This document shows, piece after piece, positions 16,573-25,744 of a stretch of 59,941 nt of DNA. The notes under the pieces are model-generated. The model was not told where the DNA came from, did no database searches, and was given only the letters and a program-made list of their open reading frames with translations. How positions within the stretch are numbered: position 1 is the stretch's first letter; each line of letters begins with the position of its first letter. This DNA comes from Lachnospiraceae bacterium. Its GTDB lineage: Bacteria > Bacillota > Clostridia > Lachnospirales > Lachnospiraceae. The DNA lies in the NCBI GenBank assembly GCA_022791815.1, contig JAAVZU010000087.1, forward strand, positions 1 through 59,941, read 5' to 3'. The position numbers were made by a program, and so were the translations under genes.

Positions 16573-17859
16573 TTATGAATTCAAAGGGAGTTTGACTATA
16601 AAGGTTGTACCACCACCAGAAGTAGCACTTACTTGAATACTTCCACGGTGAGCTTCCACAATTTCTTTTGCGATACAAAGTCCAAGTCCAAAGTGTTCTT
16701 TTTTTGAACGGGATGGATCAGCACGGTAAAATCGGTCGAAAATATGCTCTTTTGCTTCTTTAGAAATGCCGATACCATTATCAATTATATAGAAAGAAAA
16801 AATACCATTTTGATATGTTAAGTTAAGTTTGGTGTAACCACCTATTTTTCCATAGCTGATTGCGTTGGAAATCAATATTTCAAGTACCTGTGAAATTCGT
16901 TCAGGATCACAAAAACAATGTGGCAGTGTTCTATTTGGAAGTTCAATACGAAGAGAAATTTGTTTTTCCTCTGCTATAACTTGAAAAGCCTCATATGCAT
17001 TTAGTAATATTGTATCTAATTCTGTTTCTTTTATATGGAATGACCATGTATGGTTGTCCGATTGTGCAAGGGTCAGCATATCCGTTACCAAACGGGACAT
17101 ACGGTTACTTTCATTTTCAATTGTATGAAGAAAATGGTCTTGTTTGGCAGGAGGGGCACATTTTAGGGCAGAAATGGAAGACAGGATAACTGAAAGTGGA
17201 GTTCTAAGTTCATGGGAAGCTGCTGCGATAAAGGCTGCTTGTTGTTCTTGGGATTTTTGGATTGGTGATAAAAGCCGTTTTGTGTAATACCAAGAAAAAA
17301 GGTAAAGGACTAAAATTCCCATTAAATTGATTATAAAAAAACGAGTACGGGAAAGTTTAAATTGGTGCAGCAAGTCCTTTGTGGAGAATAAAATCATTGC
17401 GGTTAGATTTCCTTCTGTGTGTTTAATTTTAGCATAACAAACATAATAATGTTCTCCCTGGCTTGAAGTATAGGAAAATTCTTTGTGTGAAGAGGAAAAT
17501 GAATTTGGAGCTGGAACAGACAAGATTGTATCTGCATTATATTCCATAACTTCATCCATTAGGGATAGATTTTCCTTAGATAAAGTACTGGTGGTATAAG
17601 ATAGAGGAATACCATTATCATAAATAAACATAAGATATTTACCATTACTGCTGACCTTTGATAACCATTCATAAGTAATGATATTTTGTTGTTCTAAATT
17701 TGATAGGATTGTATTCATTTCTCCTAAAAAGGAGAGAAAGCTGTTTTTCTTTAATTCTTTTTCTGACATATATAAGTAACAGAGTGACATTACAACCAGA
17801 ATAAGGGATGTAATACCAGTGAAAAGAAAAGTAAGCTGTTTACGAATTTTCTGATACAT
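16573..17859 (-). CDS. sensor histidine kinase
   Basis: This 428-residue membrane kinase has membrane helices at about residues 10-30 and 168-190, flanking a roughly 135-residue outside sensor domain that I do not recognise. The H-box is ASHELRTPLSVIL, with the phosphorylated His near residue 215. The ATPase part shows the N-box (EILISNAISYG), G1 (IIDNGIGIS) and G2 (HFGLGLCIAKEIV). It lies 74 bases downstream of its response regulator in the same operon. The divergent transporter-like operon at 18.8 kb is the likely target. Confidence 0.92.
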   Translation of the reverse strand: MYQKIRKQLTFLFTGITSLILVVMSLCYLYMSEKELKKNSFLSFLGEMNTILSNLEQQNIITYEWLSKVSSNGKYLMFIYDNGIPLSYTTSTLSKENLSLMDEVMEYNADTILSVPAPNSFSSSHKEFSYTSSQGEHYYVCYAKIKHTEGNLTAMILFSTKDLLHQFKLSRTRFFIINLMGILVLYLFSWYYTKRLLSPIQKSQEQQAAFIAAASHELRTPLSVILSSISALKCAPPAKQDHFLHTIENESNRMSRLVTDMLTLAQSDNHTWSFHIKETELDTILLNAYEAFQVIAEEKQISLRIELPNRTLPHCFCDPERISQVLEILISNAISYGKIGGYTKLNLTYQNGIFSFYIIDNGIGISKEAKEHIFDRFYRADPSRSKKEHFGLGLCIAKEIVEAHRGSIQVSATSGGGTTFIVKLPLNS

Positions 17860-17933
17860 TTGAAACCTCCGGTTTTTTATTCATGGTGATTTGTTTTTTT
17901 TATACAATAATGTTATATGGGGAATTTCAGTCA

Positions 17934-18605
17934 TCAAATTTCTAATTGATAACCAATACCTCGAACCGTTTTCACTTTTACATTGGAGCCAACACTCTTC
18001 AAACGGCGTCGTATAAAATATATATAATTATCTAAATTGCCTTCTTCCACCTCTGCATCTGGTCCCCATACTTTAGTTAATAAAGTCAGACGAGGAAGTA
18101 TTTGTGCGTGATTTTGTATCATAAAATCCATCAGGGAGCCTTCTTTTTTTGATAAGGTACAAGAACTGAGAGGTCCTGTCAGAATATTCTCCACATTAGA
18201 ATATGTAATATCTCCAAAGGATAAAATATCATTTTTTTTCCACTGTCTAGGGCGACGGGTAATACAACGTATTCGGGCTGCAAGTTCTTCAAAAGCAAAT
18301 GGTTTTACTAAATAATCATCTGCACCAGCCTCCAGACCAGTGATTTTGTCATCTAATTCGCCTAATGCAGTGAGAAAAATAACAGGTGTGGAATCTCCTG
18401 ATGCACGTAGTTTCTTTAAAATAGTTAATCCATCTACATGCGGAAGCATACAATCCAAAAGAATCAAATCATATATATTTTGAGTAATATAATAAGATGC
18501 ATCTGCTCCATCCTTGCAGGTATCAACCATGTATCCTGTATTCTTTAGTTGAAATGAGAGGGAGTAGCATAATTCTTCTTCGTCTTCTATTAATAAAATT
18601 CTCAT
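17934..18605 (-). CDS. OmpR-family response regulator
   Basis: The protein has 223 residues. The receiver domain has the acidic pair (EDEEE), the phospho-acceptor Asp in LILLDCMLP (about residue 51), Thr in FLTALGE and Lys in LVKPFAFEEL. The C-terminal winged helix ends in VRGIGYQLEI, typical of OmpR/PhoB regulators. It is the first gene of the two-component operon. A perfect palindrome lies about 115 bases upstream, between it and the divergent lipoprotein gene, and is a plausible binding site. Confidence 0.93.
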   Translation of the reverse strand: MRILLIEDEEELCYSLSFQLKNTGYMVDTCKDGADASYYITQNIYDLILLDCMLPHVDGLTILKKLRASGDSTPVIFLTALGELDDKITGLEAGADDYLVKPFAFEELAARIRCITRRPRQWKKNDILSFGDITYSNVENILTGPLSSCTLSKKEGSLMDFMIQNHAQILPRLTLLTKVWGPDAEVEEGNLDNYIYFIRRRLKSVGSNVKVKTVRGIGYQLEI

Positions 18606-18719
18606 AGGAACCTCCTGATATTATAATAATTGAATATTCATGATTGTGTGTTTGAACTGTTACTGCCATATTAAGACACATTTTAGTTCGTATAAAAAGA
18701 TTATAGCATAGGAGTCTTT

Positions 18720-18748
18720 AAATATTCTCTAAATTTTAGAGAATATTT
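18720..18748. promoter_or_regulatory. perfect 29-nt palindrome (candidate operator)
   Basis: Two 14-bp arms, AAATATTCTCTAAA and its exact reverse complement, flank a single T. It lies in the 203-base gap between the divergent regulator operon and the solute-binding protein operon. No T-run follows, so it is not a terminator. The symmetry suits a dimeric DNA-binding regulator controlling one or both operons. Confidence 0.65.
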
Positions 18749-18817
18749 AGAAGTTCTTGTGTTATATTTTTTTACGTCGACAGGAAATGAGAATAAAAGA
18801 AAGGATTTGTGAAAGTG

Positions 18818-21130
18818 ATGAAGAGGATAAAACAGCTTACAGCATTTTTAATGGTTATCATAGTAACATTTATGATGGCAGCATGTACAAAAACGGGAAA
18901 TCAGAAAAAGGAGAGTGGAAAGAGTAGTATATCAAATGAGAATACAAAAGAAAAGGAGAGTGCAAAAGGCAGATATCTTGAAACAGTCATAAACATGCCA
19001 GAGGGATTTACAGGAAAGGGAAATATAAAACGATTAGCAGATGGAAACTTAATGGTTGTTGATACAGAACATGCAACAAAGAGTATTTCAACGGATGAAG
19101 GGGAGACATGGAAAACAGAAACGATAAAAGAACTAAAAAGTATAGTAAAAGGGGAAACAGAAATTAGAAGTATATCATTAACAGAAGATGGAGGAATTTT
19201 TATTGCTTATGTCACATGGGGGAAAAAAGAGGATGGAAAAATGTATCCTGAAAAATATTTTTATCAAAAGCCAAACAAAAGCATAACAGAATTTGAATTA
19301 GGAATAGAAGAATATAAGACATCTATGTCAGATTCTGTATTTACAATAGATGGAAGATTGTTTGTTGTTATGATGAGTAGGAACATCTATGAAATTGATT
19401 TAGAAAAAAAGTCTGCAAAGAAGATTTTTTCAGTAGAGAATGAAAGTTCTTTGGATATGTGCTTGAATGAAGATGTGTTGATGATACTGGGTGGTAAAAA
19501 GGTTTATTTTTATAATTTGAAAAGTGGGGAAATTACAGCAGATGATAATGTGTTAAATTCTTATATAGAGAAGCAGACAGAGAAAACAGATGATATGGTA
19601 ATGTGTGCTGCAAAAGATGGAAAAAATAAGCAGACTTTATATCTTGCAGGGAGTGGAGGAATTGCAAGTCATGTGATAGGTGGAAGCGTTATGGAACAGT
19701 TGGTAGACGGGGCCTTGACGAACTTAGGAGATCCTTCCAGAAAGCCTTTGGAAATGTTTCAAAATGAAGATGGTTCCTTTTTCATACTTTATCAAGATGG
19801 GGAGCTGGATTCTTATGTTTATGATGCCAATGCATCTGCAGTACCAGAACAGCAGCTTACTATTTATAGTTTATATGACAATGAAACGATTAGGCAGGCA
19901 ATTAGTGTATTTCGTAAAAAGAATTCAGAAGTGTTTGTCAAGTTTGAAGTAGGATTAAGTGGTGAAAATGGTGTGACAGAAAGTGATGCAATCAATAACC
20001 TAAATACAGAATTATTGGCAGGGGAAGGACCAGATATGATTCTTTTAGATGGAATGCCACTGGAGTCTTATGAAGAAAAAGGAATGTTAGTAAATTTAAA
20101 TGATGTAATTAGTGATTTAGGGAATGCAAATACCTATTTTGAGGGAATTTTAAAGGGATATCAGCGGGAGAGCGGAACTTATGTACTTCCATTCCGATAT
20201 TATGTACCTCTGTTAACAGGGGATAATGATATACTTTCTAAAATATCGGACTTAAAAACATTAGCAGATGAAGCAGAAAAAATTGCAGGGTTACAGACAA
20301 CAAAAGAAACTGTTTTAGGTTGTTACTCGGCAAAAGAACTTTTAGAAAAATTATATCTTACTTCAGCAAATCTTTGGATTACGGAGGATGGAACAGTGGA
20401 TAAAACTGCTTTATCAGAATTTCTTACACAGGCAAAGAGAATTTATGAGGCAGAGCAAAAAAATCTGGATGAGAAGGAAAGCAAAGCACATGAAGAGCTA
20501 GTAAACTATTATAAGAAACAGTGTGATGATGAGAACGAAGTAACAGAATATTTTTTAAAAAGTGGTACTCAGGCTTGTCAGCAACTTATAAAACAACAGA
20601 TTTTGACAGCAGGTTATCTGTGTTCCATGTCAGAATTTGAATTTGTAACAGTTGCAAAAAAGATAAACAGGAATGAGTACAAGATATTTAATGGACAGGA
20701 TAGCAATGTTTTCTGTTCGACTGGAAGTATTAGTATTAGTAAAAACTCTAAAAATCAGGAAAGTGCAAAACAATTTATTAAAATTCTTTTAGGAACAGAG
20801 GTACAGGGAAAAGATTTAGGAGATGGATTTCCAGTGAATGCAGATGCGTATAAGAATTTTACCAAAAATCCTGCACCAGATTCTAGTATGTCTGTAGGAT
20901 TAAAAGATGGAAATGGAAATGATATAAAGCTGGAGATGGAATGGCCAAAACAATCTGAAGTAGAGAAGTTAAAAAACATTATCAATTCCTTGAAAGTGCC
21001 AGCTGTATCAGATAATAGTCTAAAAGATGAAATGATAACAATAGGAGCAAAGGCACTGACGGGAGAAAAAGGAGTTGAACAAAGTGTGGAAGAAATTATC
21101 CAGAAAATTTCACTCCATTTGCAGGAGTAG
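18818..21130 (+). CDS. large lipoprotein: Asp-box/propeller-like N-half fused to an ABC sugar-type solute-binding domain
   Basis: About 770 residues with a lipoprotein signal (TFMMAAC). The start may be GTG 18809, GTG 18815 or ATG 18818. Residues 40-335 are beta-rich and include STDEGETW, a clear Asp-box (BNR) motif, suggesting a beta-propeller. From about residue 345 a family 1 solute-binding protein begins (LTIYSLYDNETIRQAISVF) and shows the EGPDMILLDG segment and a late FCSTGSISISKNSKNQESAK strand. Usual family 1 binding proteins are about 400-450 residues, so the N-half is an added module. It is the first gene of a five-gene operon with two permeases but no ATPase. Confidence 0.85.
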   Translation: MKRIKQLTAFLMVIIVTFMMAACTKTGNQKKESGKSSISNENTKEKESAKGRYLETVINMPEGFTGKGNIKRLADGNLMVVDTEHATKSISTDEGETWKTETIKELKSIVKGETEIRSISLTEDGGIFIAYVTWGKKEDGKMYPEKYFYQKPNKSITEFELGIEEYKTSMSDSVFTIDGRLFVVMMSRNIYEIDLEKKSAKKIFSVENESSLDMCLNEDVLMILGGKKVYFYNLKSGEITADDNVLNSYIEKQTEKTDDMVMCAAKDGKNKQTLYLAGSGGIASHVIGGSVMEQLVDGALTNLGDPSRKPLEMFQNEDGSFFILYQDGELDSYVYDANASAVPEQQLTIYSLYDNETIRQAISVFRKKNSEVFVKFEVGLSGENGVTESDAINNLNTELLAGEGPDMILLDGMPLESYEEKGMLVNLNDVISDLGNANTYFEGILKGYQRESGTYVLPFRYYVPLLTGDNDILSKISDLKTLADEAEKIAGLQTTKETVLGCYSAKELLEKLYLTSANLWITEDGTVDKTALSEFLTQAKRIYEAEQKNLDEKESKAHEELVNYYKKQCDDENEVTEYFLKSGTQACQQLIKQQILTAGYLCSMSEFEFVTVAKKINRNEYKIFNGQDSNVFCSTGSISISKNSKNQESAKQFIKILLGTEVQGKDLGDGFPVNADAYKNFTKNPAPDSSMSVGLKDGNGNDIKLEMEWPKQSEVEKLKNIINSLKVPAVSDNSLKDEMITIGAKALTGEKGVEQSVEEIIQKISLHLQE

Positions 21131-21956
21131 AAATAAAAGTATTCTTTTATTTCTAATGCCAAGCATAGCAGGTGTAGTATTATTTGTTTTGTTACCATTT
21201 GCAGATGTGGGAAAACGTTCTTTTCAAACTGCAGTAACAGGGGAGTTTTGTGGAATAGACAATTACAAAGTAGTTTTTGAAAATCAGGCGTTTCTTTTAG
21301 CTATTAAAAATACTTTAAAATTAGTAATGATAGGATTGCCACTTTTACTTGTGGTATCCTTACTAATTTCCCTTGTTATATATCAGTTTAAATGGGTACA
21401 GGGATTGAAATCGGCATTTTTATTTCCAATGGCTGTGCCAACAGCTACAGTGGTACTTATATGGAAAATGTTATTTCATAATAATGGACTTATGAATGCC
21501 GGATTAGAAAATATTGGTTTAAAGTCCATAGATTGGCTGGGGAGTAATGCCTCTTTCTGGGTTTTGATAATCAGCTATATTTGGAAAAATCTGGGGTATA
21601 CAATTGTGCTTTGGCTGGCAGGATTACATAATATTTCAGAAGGGTTAAAAGAAGCAGCCAGAGTAGATGGGGCATCAGAAATAAAATGTTTTTTCTATGT
21701 GGTATTGCCTGGTTTAAAACCAGTGTTATATACGATTACAATTTTATCGTTTCTAAATTCATTTAAAGTATTTCGGGAAGCCTATTTGGTAGCAGGTGCT
21801 TATCCACAGCAGGATATGTATTTATTGCAGCATCTGTTTAATAATTGGTTTACTCGTTTGGAAATGGATAAAATAGCAGCATCCGCAGTCTGCATAACGA
21901 TTGTTTTTATAGTTTTTGCGTTGTTTTTACAGCATATATGGGAGGAGGAAAAATAA
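21084..21956 (+). CDS. sugar-type ABC permease (MalF/UgpA-like)
   Basis: The best start is GTG 21084, nine bases after AAGGAG at 21069-21074 and 47 bases inside the preceding gene. The long overlap is supported because the basic N-terminus before LLFLMPSIAGVVLF is what this family needs. Six membrane helices follow. The EAA loop is visible as EAARVDGASEIKCFFYVVLPGLKP, shown here as its core AARVDGASE. It would pair with the next permease. No ATPase gene is nearby, so a shared MsmK-type ATPase would be needed. Confidence 0.88.
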   Translation: MWKKLSRKFHSICRSRNKSILLFLMPSIAGVVLFVLLPFADVGKRSFQTAVTGEFCGIDNYKVVFENQAFLLAIKNTLKLVMIGLPLLLVVSLLISLVIYQFKWVQGLKSAFLFPMAVPTATVVLIWKMLFHNNGLMNAGLENIGLKSIDWLGSNASFWVLIISYIWKNLGYTIVLWLAGLHNISEGLKEAARVDGASEIKCFFYVVLPGLKPVLYTITILSFLNSFKVFREAYLVAGAYPQQDMYLLQHLFNNWFTRLEMDKIAASAVCITIVFIVFALFLQHIWEEEK

Positions 21957-21957
21957 T

Positions 21958-22800
21958 TTGAAGAAAAACACGGTTTGCAGGCTGACAGTGGTGGTGCTTG
22001 CGGGAATTGTTTGTGTACCAGTTATTCTGGTTTTCTTTGGCTCATTGAAAAGCGGAAACGAATTGACAGACAGTTTAAGTTCTATATTAGCAGATACAGG
22101 AGAAAAGATTAACTGGAAAATACTTCCTAATTACCCGACGTTAGTTCATTATACAAAACTTTTGTTTTGGAAGCCGGAATTTTTAACCGTATTTTGGAAT
22201 TCCATAAAAATTGTATGGTTGATTTTAATAGGTCAGCTTTTTGTAGCGGTACCAGCGGCTTGGGCATTTGCAACATTTCGTTGGAAAGGAAAAAATATTT
22301 TATTTACACTTTATGTAATTTTGATGCTGCTTCCATTTCAGGTAACTATGCTGCCTTCTTATTTGGTAATGAACAAGATGAATTTAATGGATACACAGGC
22401 AGCTGTAATTTTACCAGCTATTTTTTCAACATTTCCTGTTTTTTTGATTTATCGAGGTTTTACATCTATACCAAAAGAACTATTAGAAGCAGCAAGGGTA
22501 GATGGAGCAGGTGAGTTTCAAATTTTTTGTAGAGTGGGTATACCATTAGGCTCTCCAGGAATTTTATCAGCAGTTGTTTTGGGATTTTTAGATTATTGGA
22601 ATATGATGGAACAGCCTCTTGCCTTCTTGAAAGATAAAACACTTTGGCCGCTTTCACTGTATCTGCCTGAAATCGGAATAGAGCAGGCAGGAATGGCATT
22701 AGCTGCCTCAGTTGTTACACTGGCTCCTGCAGTGTTTGTATTTGTGATGGGACAGAATTATTTAGAGCAAGGGATTGTTGCATCTGGAATTAAGGAATGA
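21958..22800 (+). CDS. sugar-type ABC permease (MalG-like)
   Basis: The TTG at 21958 is chosen because GGAGGAGG lies just ahead of it and it follows the previous stop by one base; an in-frame ATG at 21916 has no ribosome site. About 280 residues with six membrane helices. The EAA motif is LLEAARVDGAGEFQIF, followed by RVGIPLGSPG. MLPFQVTMLPSYLVM and the DTQAAVILPAIFSTF region are typical of MalG-type permeases. It overlaps the adaptor gene start by four bases (ATGA). Confidence 0.9.
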   Translation: MKKNTVCRLTVVVLAGIVCVPVILVFFGSLKSGNELTDSLSSILADTGEKINWKILPNYPTLVHYTKLLFWKPEFLTVFWNSIKIVWLILIGQLFVAVPAAWAFATFRWKGKNILFTLYVILMLLPFQVTMLPSYLVMNKMNLMDTQAAVILPAIFSTFPVFLIYRGFTSIPKELLEAARVDGAGEFQIFCRVGIPLGSPGILSAVVLGFLDYWNMMEQPLAFLKDKTLWPLSLYLPEIGIEQAGMALAASVVTLAPAVFVFVMGQNYLEQGIVASGIKE

Positions 22801-24317
22801 GGGTAAGAATGAAGGGAATAAAATGGAAGAGAATTAAAAATGTAAGAAGAAGGGCAGTGAAATATTTTTTTGTTTTTTTGCTATTTATGTTGTTGTGTAC
22901 AGTGGTATCCCGTGGGATTTACGCATATCAAATGCCAAGAGTTGAAATAGGGCAGGCAGCACAAAAAAGTATTTCTCATACCATTAGTGCAATTGGAAAT
23001 GTGGAAACCAAAAGGGAGGTTGCGGTTGTAATAGAAGAGGGGATTCGTATTCGGGAAATCTGTGTAAAAGCAGGGGAAGAGGTTGAAAAAGGAACTGTGT
23101 TATTTCGTTTGGATATCTTAGATTTGAAAGATTTAATAGAAGGATTAAATAAAAAAATAGGTATAGAGAAAGAAAAAATTACAGCATTAAAAGCAAACAG
23201 CTACACAGAAGAACAAGCTGTAAAAAATACTTGGCAACGAGCAAAAGAGGACTTTCTCAATACAACACAAATACAAAATAAAAAAGTCTCCAATGCACAA
23301 AAGGCATATAATACCGCTGTAAATAAATTGTCCTCCTATCCATCTTGGGAAGTTTACTTGATGGAAGAAAAGAAGAAAGATAGCCAGTACCAAACATTAA
23401 AAAGTGAAGCAGAAAAGGAAACAGCATTGAAAAAAGAAAAAGAAGAGTTTTCTCTGTATGAAGATGCATTAAAGTTATCTGCAAGAAGTACATGGGAAGA
23501 AGGAAAGAAGGTATTAGAAGAGGATGTGTCAGCAAATCAGTCTAACCTAAGCACTATAAAAGAAGAGAAAAAGGCTGCTATTTTAGAGGCCAAACGTAAT
23601 ATGGAAGATGCGAAGAAGAATACACCTATTGATAAAAGTGGCATTATGGAAGAAGAGGATATTTTGCTGCAGATGGAAAAACAGCTGGCAGATTATCAAG
23701 AATTATTGAAGAATAAGGGAAGAATTGTAAGTGATATAAATGGTTATGTTTCCAATATATGTATAACAGCAGGTGATAGGACGACAGATAGTGCTGCCCT
23801 GCTTCTTGCAGATGGTTCAAAGGGGTGGAGTTTTAGGGCAATGCTTACAGAGGAACAAACAGAGTATATAAAAGTAGGTGATATGGTTACTTTACAATTT
23901 CAAAATGGAAAAGTGAAAGAAGAAAATTGTCAAGTGGAAGCAATCAATAAAACCAAAGAAGAGGAAACGTATGAGGCAATTGTAAAATTTACAGAAATAA
24001 ATGTTTCTCTGGGAGAAACAGGAGTTTTAGAAGTAACGAACCAGACAGATCCTTATTCCTGCTGTATACCACTTTCTGCTCTTTATTCAGATAATCAAAA
24101 GGATTATATCCTGTTAATACGTGAAACAGATACCATTATGGGAACAGAGTTAAGTGTGGTAAAAAAAGAGGTAATTATTCAGGATAAAAATGAAAGTGAG
24201 GCTGCACTTGAGGATAATTCATTAGGTGAAGATGACAGATTTGTTGTATATGCAAGCAAAGCGGTTGCTCCAGGGGATAAAGTCCGGCTATTGGAGGAAG
24301 ACGATGAACGGAAATAA
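22797..24317 (+). CDS. HlyD/RND-type membrane fusion (adaptor) protein
   Basis: This 506-residue protein has one N-terminal membrane helix (about residues 17-36) after a basic segment. Next come a barrel-sandwich strand (GQAAQKSISHTISAIGNVE), a long Lys/Glu-rich coiled-coil region (about residues 100-320), the return lipoyl-like strand (GRIVSDINGYVSNICI) and a beta-barrel region. Adaptors of this class normally bridge an exporter such as MacB to the outside. Its place behind importer-type permeases is odd. The following MacB-domain gene overlaps its end by 14 bases. Confidence 0.87.
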   Translation: MRVRMKGIKWKRIKNVRRRAVKYFFVFLLFMLLCTVVSRGIYAYQMPRVEIGQAAQKSISHTISAIGNVETKREVAVVIEEGIRIREICVKAGEEVEKGTVLFRLDILDLKDLIEGLNKKIGIEKEKITALKANSYTEEQAVKNTWQRAKEDFLNTTQIQNKKVSNAQKAYNTAVNKLSSYPSWEVYLMEEKKKDSQYQTLKSEAEKETALKKEKEEFSLYEDALKLSARSTWEEGKKVLEEDVSANQSNLSTIKEEKKAAILEAKRNMEDAKKNTPIDKSGIMEEEDILLQMEKQLADYQELLKNKGRIVSDINGYVSNICITAGDRTTDSAALLLADGSKGWSFRAMLTEEQTEYIKVGDMVTLQFQNGKVKEENCQVEAINKTKEEETYEAIVKFTEINVSLGETGVLEVTNQTDPYSCCIPLSALYSDNQKDYILLIRETDTIMGTELSVVKKEVIIQDKNESEAALEDNSLGEDDRFVVYASKAVAPGDKVRLLEEDDERK

Positions 24318-24939
24318 TAGAAAGAAAAGGAAAAAGAAAGTTTTAATTTTATTCTTATTTTTTTGCGGGTTAATTTTATTAGCAGTTATAATATTTCAAA
24401 AGAATGACAAAACACAAAGTGCAAAATGGATGATGAAAAAAGTTATAGTATACGATACAAATGTAAAGCAAGAGATGGAACGGTTATTGGAGGATGGATT
24501 AGATGTCCTTTTTTGGAAAGAGGATAAATCAGATACTGTAATTAATTTAGATTATAACCGCAGTATAGAAGTAAAAACTATGGGAGTTGCAGGAGACGCT
24601 TCTATTTTATTTCCTAACAGCAACGGACTGCCAGCAGGGGAAACGGGATATTGTATTTTAGGAGAGAATACCGCATGGCAGCTTTTTGGAAGTACAAGAA
24701 TAATTGGAAGAAGGGTAGCGATAAATGGAGAAAACTATCAGGTTGCAGGAATTGAGTATCAGGAAAAAGAGTTGTGTGTTTATGAATTGTCACCTGATAA
24801 AAGTCAGGAAATAGCATACGCTGCAATAAGTTCTAAAAGCCGGGAACAGGTGGAAATGGATAAACGAAAGGTGGAGATGGTGCTGGATATATCCTTGAAT
24901 AAGATATCTACCCATGATATACTAAGTTATAATAAATAG
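24304..24939 (+). CDS. stand-alone MacB-like periplasmic-domain protein
   Basis: The start is the ATG at 24304, seven bases after GGAGG and inside the end of the adaptor gene. A basic N-terminus and one membrane helix (VLILFLFFCGLILLAVIIF) are followed by about 170 outside residues. The segment GENTAWQLFGSTRIIGRRV then GENYQVAGIEY is the pattern of the MacB periplasmic core domain of FtsX-type ABC exporters. The FtsX permease helices and an ATPase are missing, so it is either a truncated exporter subunit or a natural single-helix partner of the HlyD protein. Confidence 0.68.
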   Translation: MNGNNRKKRKKKVLILFLFFCGLILLAVIIFQKNDKTQSAKWMMKKVIVYDTNVKQEMERLLEDGLDVLFWKEDKSDTVINLDYNRSIEVKTMGVAGDASILFPNSNGLPAGETGYCILGENTAWQLFGSTRIIGRRVAINGENYQVAGIEYQEKELCVYELSPDKSQEIAYAAISSKSREQVEMDKRKVEMVLDISLNKISTHDILSYNK

Positions 24940-24991
24940 ATAACAGAGTTTGGTTATACAATTTATGATTTGTATGGCTAAACTCTGTTAT
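24940..24991. repeat. long imperfect hairpin after the adaptor operon
   Basis: Outer arms ATAACAGAGTTT / AAACTCTGTTAT (12 bp, perfect) enclose a second pairing ATACAA / TTGTAT. No T-run follows, so it is not a standard terminator. It begins one base after the preceding stop and marks the join to the decayed defence genes. It could be an RNA stabiliser or a small mobile repeat. Confidence 0.6.
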
Positions 24992-25051
24992 ACAAATAGC
25001 AGCATTGTATGGAGAAGGAGCGGGAAAATATATGGGAATGTGTATAATAAT

Positions 25052-25744
25052 ATGGAAAGAGAATTCTTTGAAAAATTATATAAAGCATCGAAAGCTGCAT
25101 TTGAAAAGTTGTTTGTCATAAATGAAAAATTTTACTATTGTACTTTAACAATAACTGGTGATGGACTTACTCCAGTTATTTCCGCATGGTCTTATGAAGC
25201 ATTAGAAAGAGAAAGTGGTGATGATGAAGATGTAAAATATGATATAGAATGGTCCTATGCAGATTCACCATATTATGCATGGGAATATGAGTCTTTTCAT
25301 GAGGTTGAAGAATTATTACAAAATTGTCCTTCTATGTCAGATATGTCTGAGGAAGAATGGGAAAAAGAATTAGATATACGGATAGATATTATGGAAAAAG
25401 TGATGCGTAAACTGGATGAAGTAGGAGAAAATAATCAGGCAATATATTTTGTAGATGAAATTGATCGCAGTCTTCATACAAAATTATCACAATATCTATT
25501 GGAAGAATTTCTGCAAGGATGTCGAGAAACATATAGCCAAATTATTTTTACTGCTCATGATGTTAATTTAATTAATTTAGATAATTTGGGGCAAGATGAA
25601 ATTTGGTTTGTGGAAAAAGATAACAAGGGAGAATCCCGATTTAAACTTTTTTCAGATTTTAATATAGAGAAAGGACAAGATGCCTTAAAGGCGTATTTAT
25701 GTGGGCGTTTTGGGGCATTACTAACTATAAGGAGGGGAAAATAG
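25052..25744 (+). pseudogene. DUF4303 gene fused in frame to the C-terminus of an AbiL-type AAA ATPase
   Basis: Residues 1-125 from the ATG at 25052 resemble DUF4303 proteins (FEKLYKASKAAFEKLF, FYYCTLTITGDG, ADSPYYAWEYESF). From about 25440 the frame becomes the C-terminal third of an AAA ATPase of the AbiL/RloA defence type: the Walker B-like YFVDEIDRSLH, IIFTAHDVNLINLD, DEIWFVEKD and the end GRFGALLTI. Walker A and the first two thirds of the ATPase are absent. The join is in frame, so a fusion protein might still be made, but ATPase activity is lost. The RloB-like fragment starts on its stop codon, as in intact pairs. The start codon is uncertain. Confidence 0.7.
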
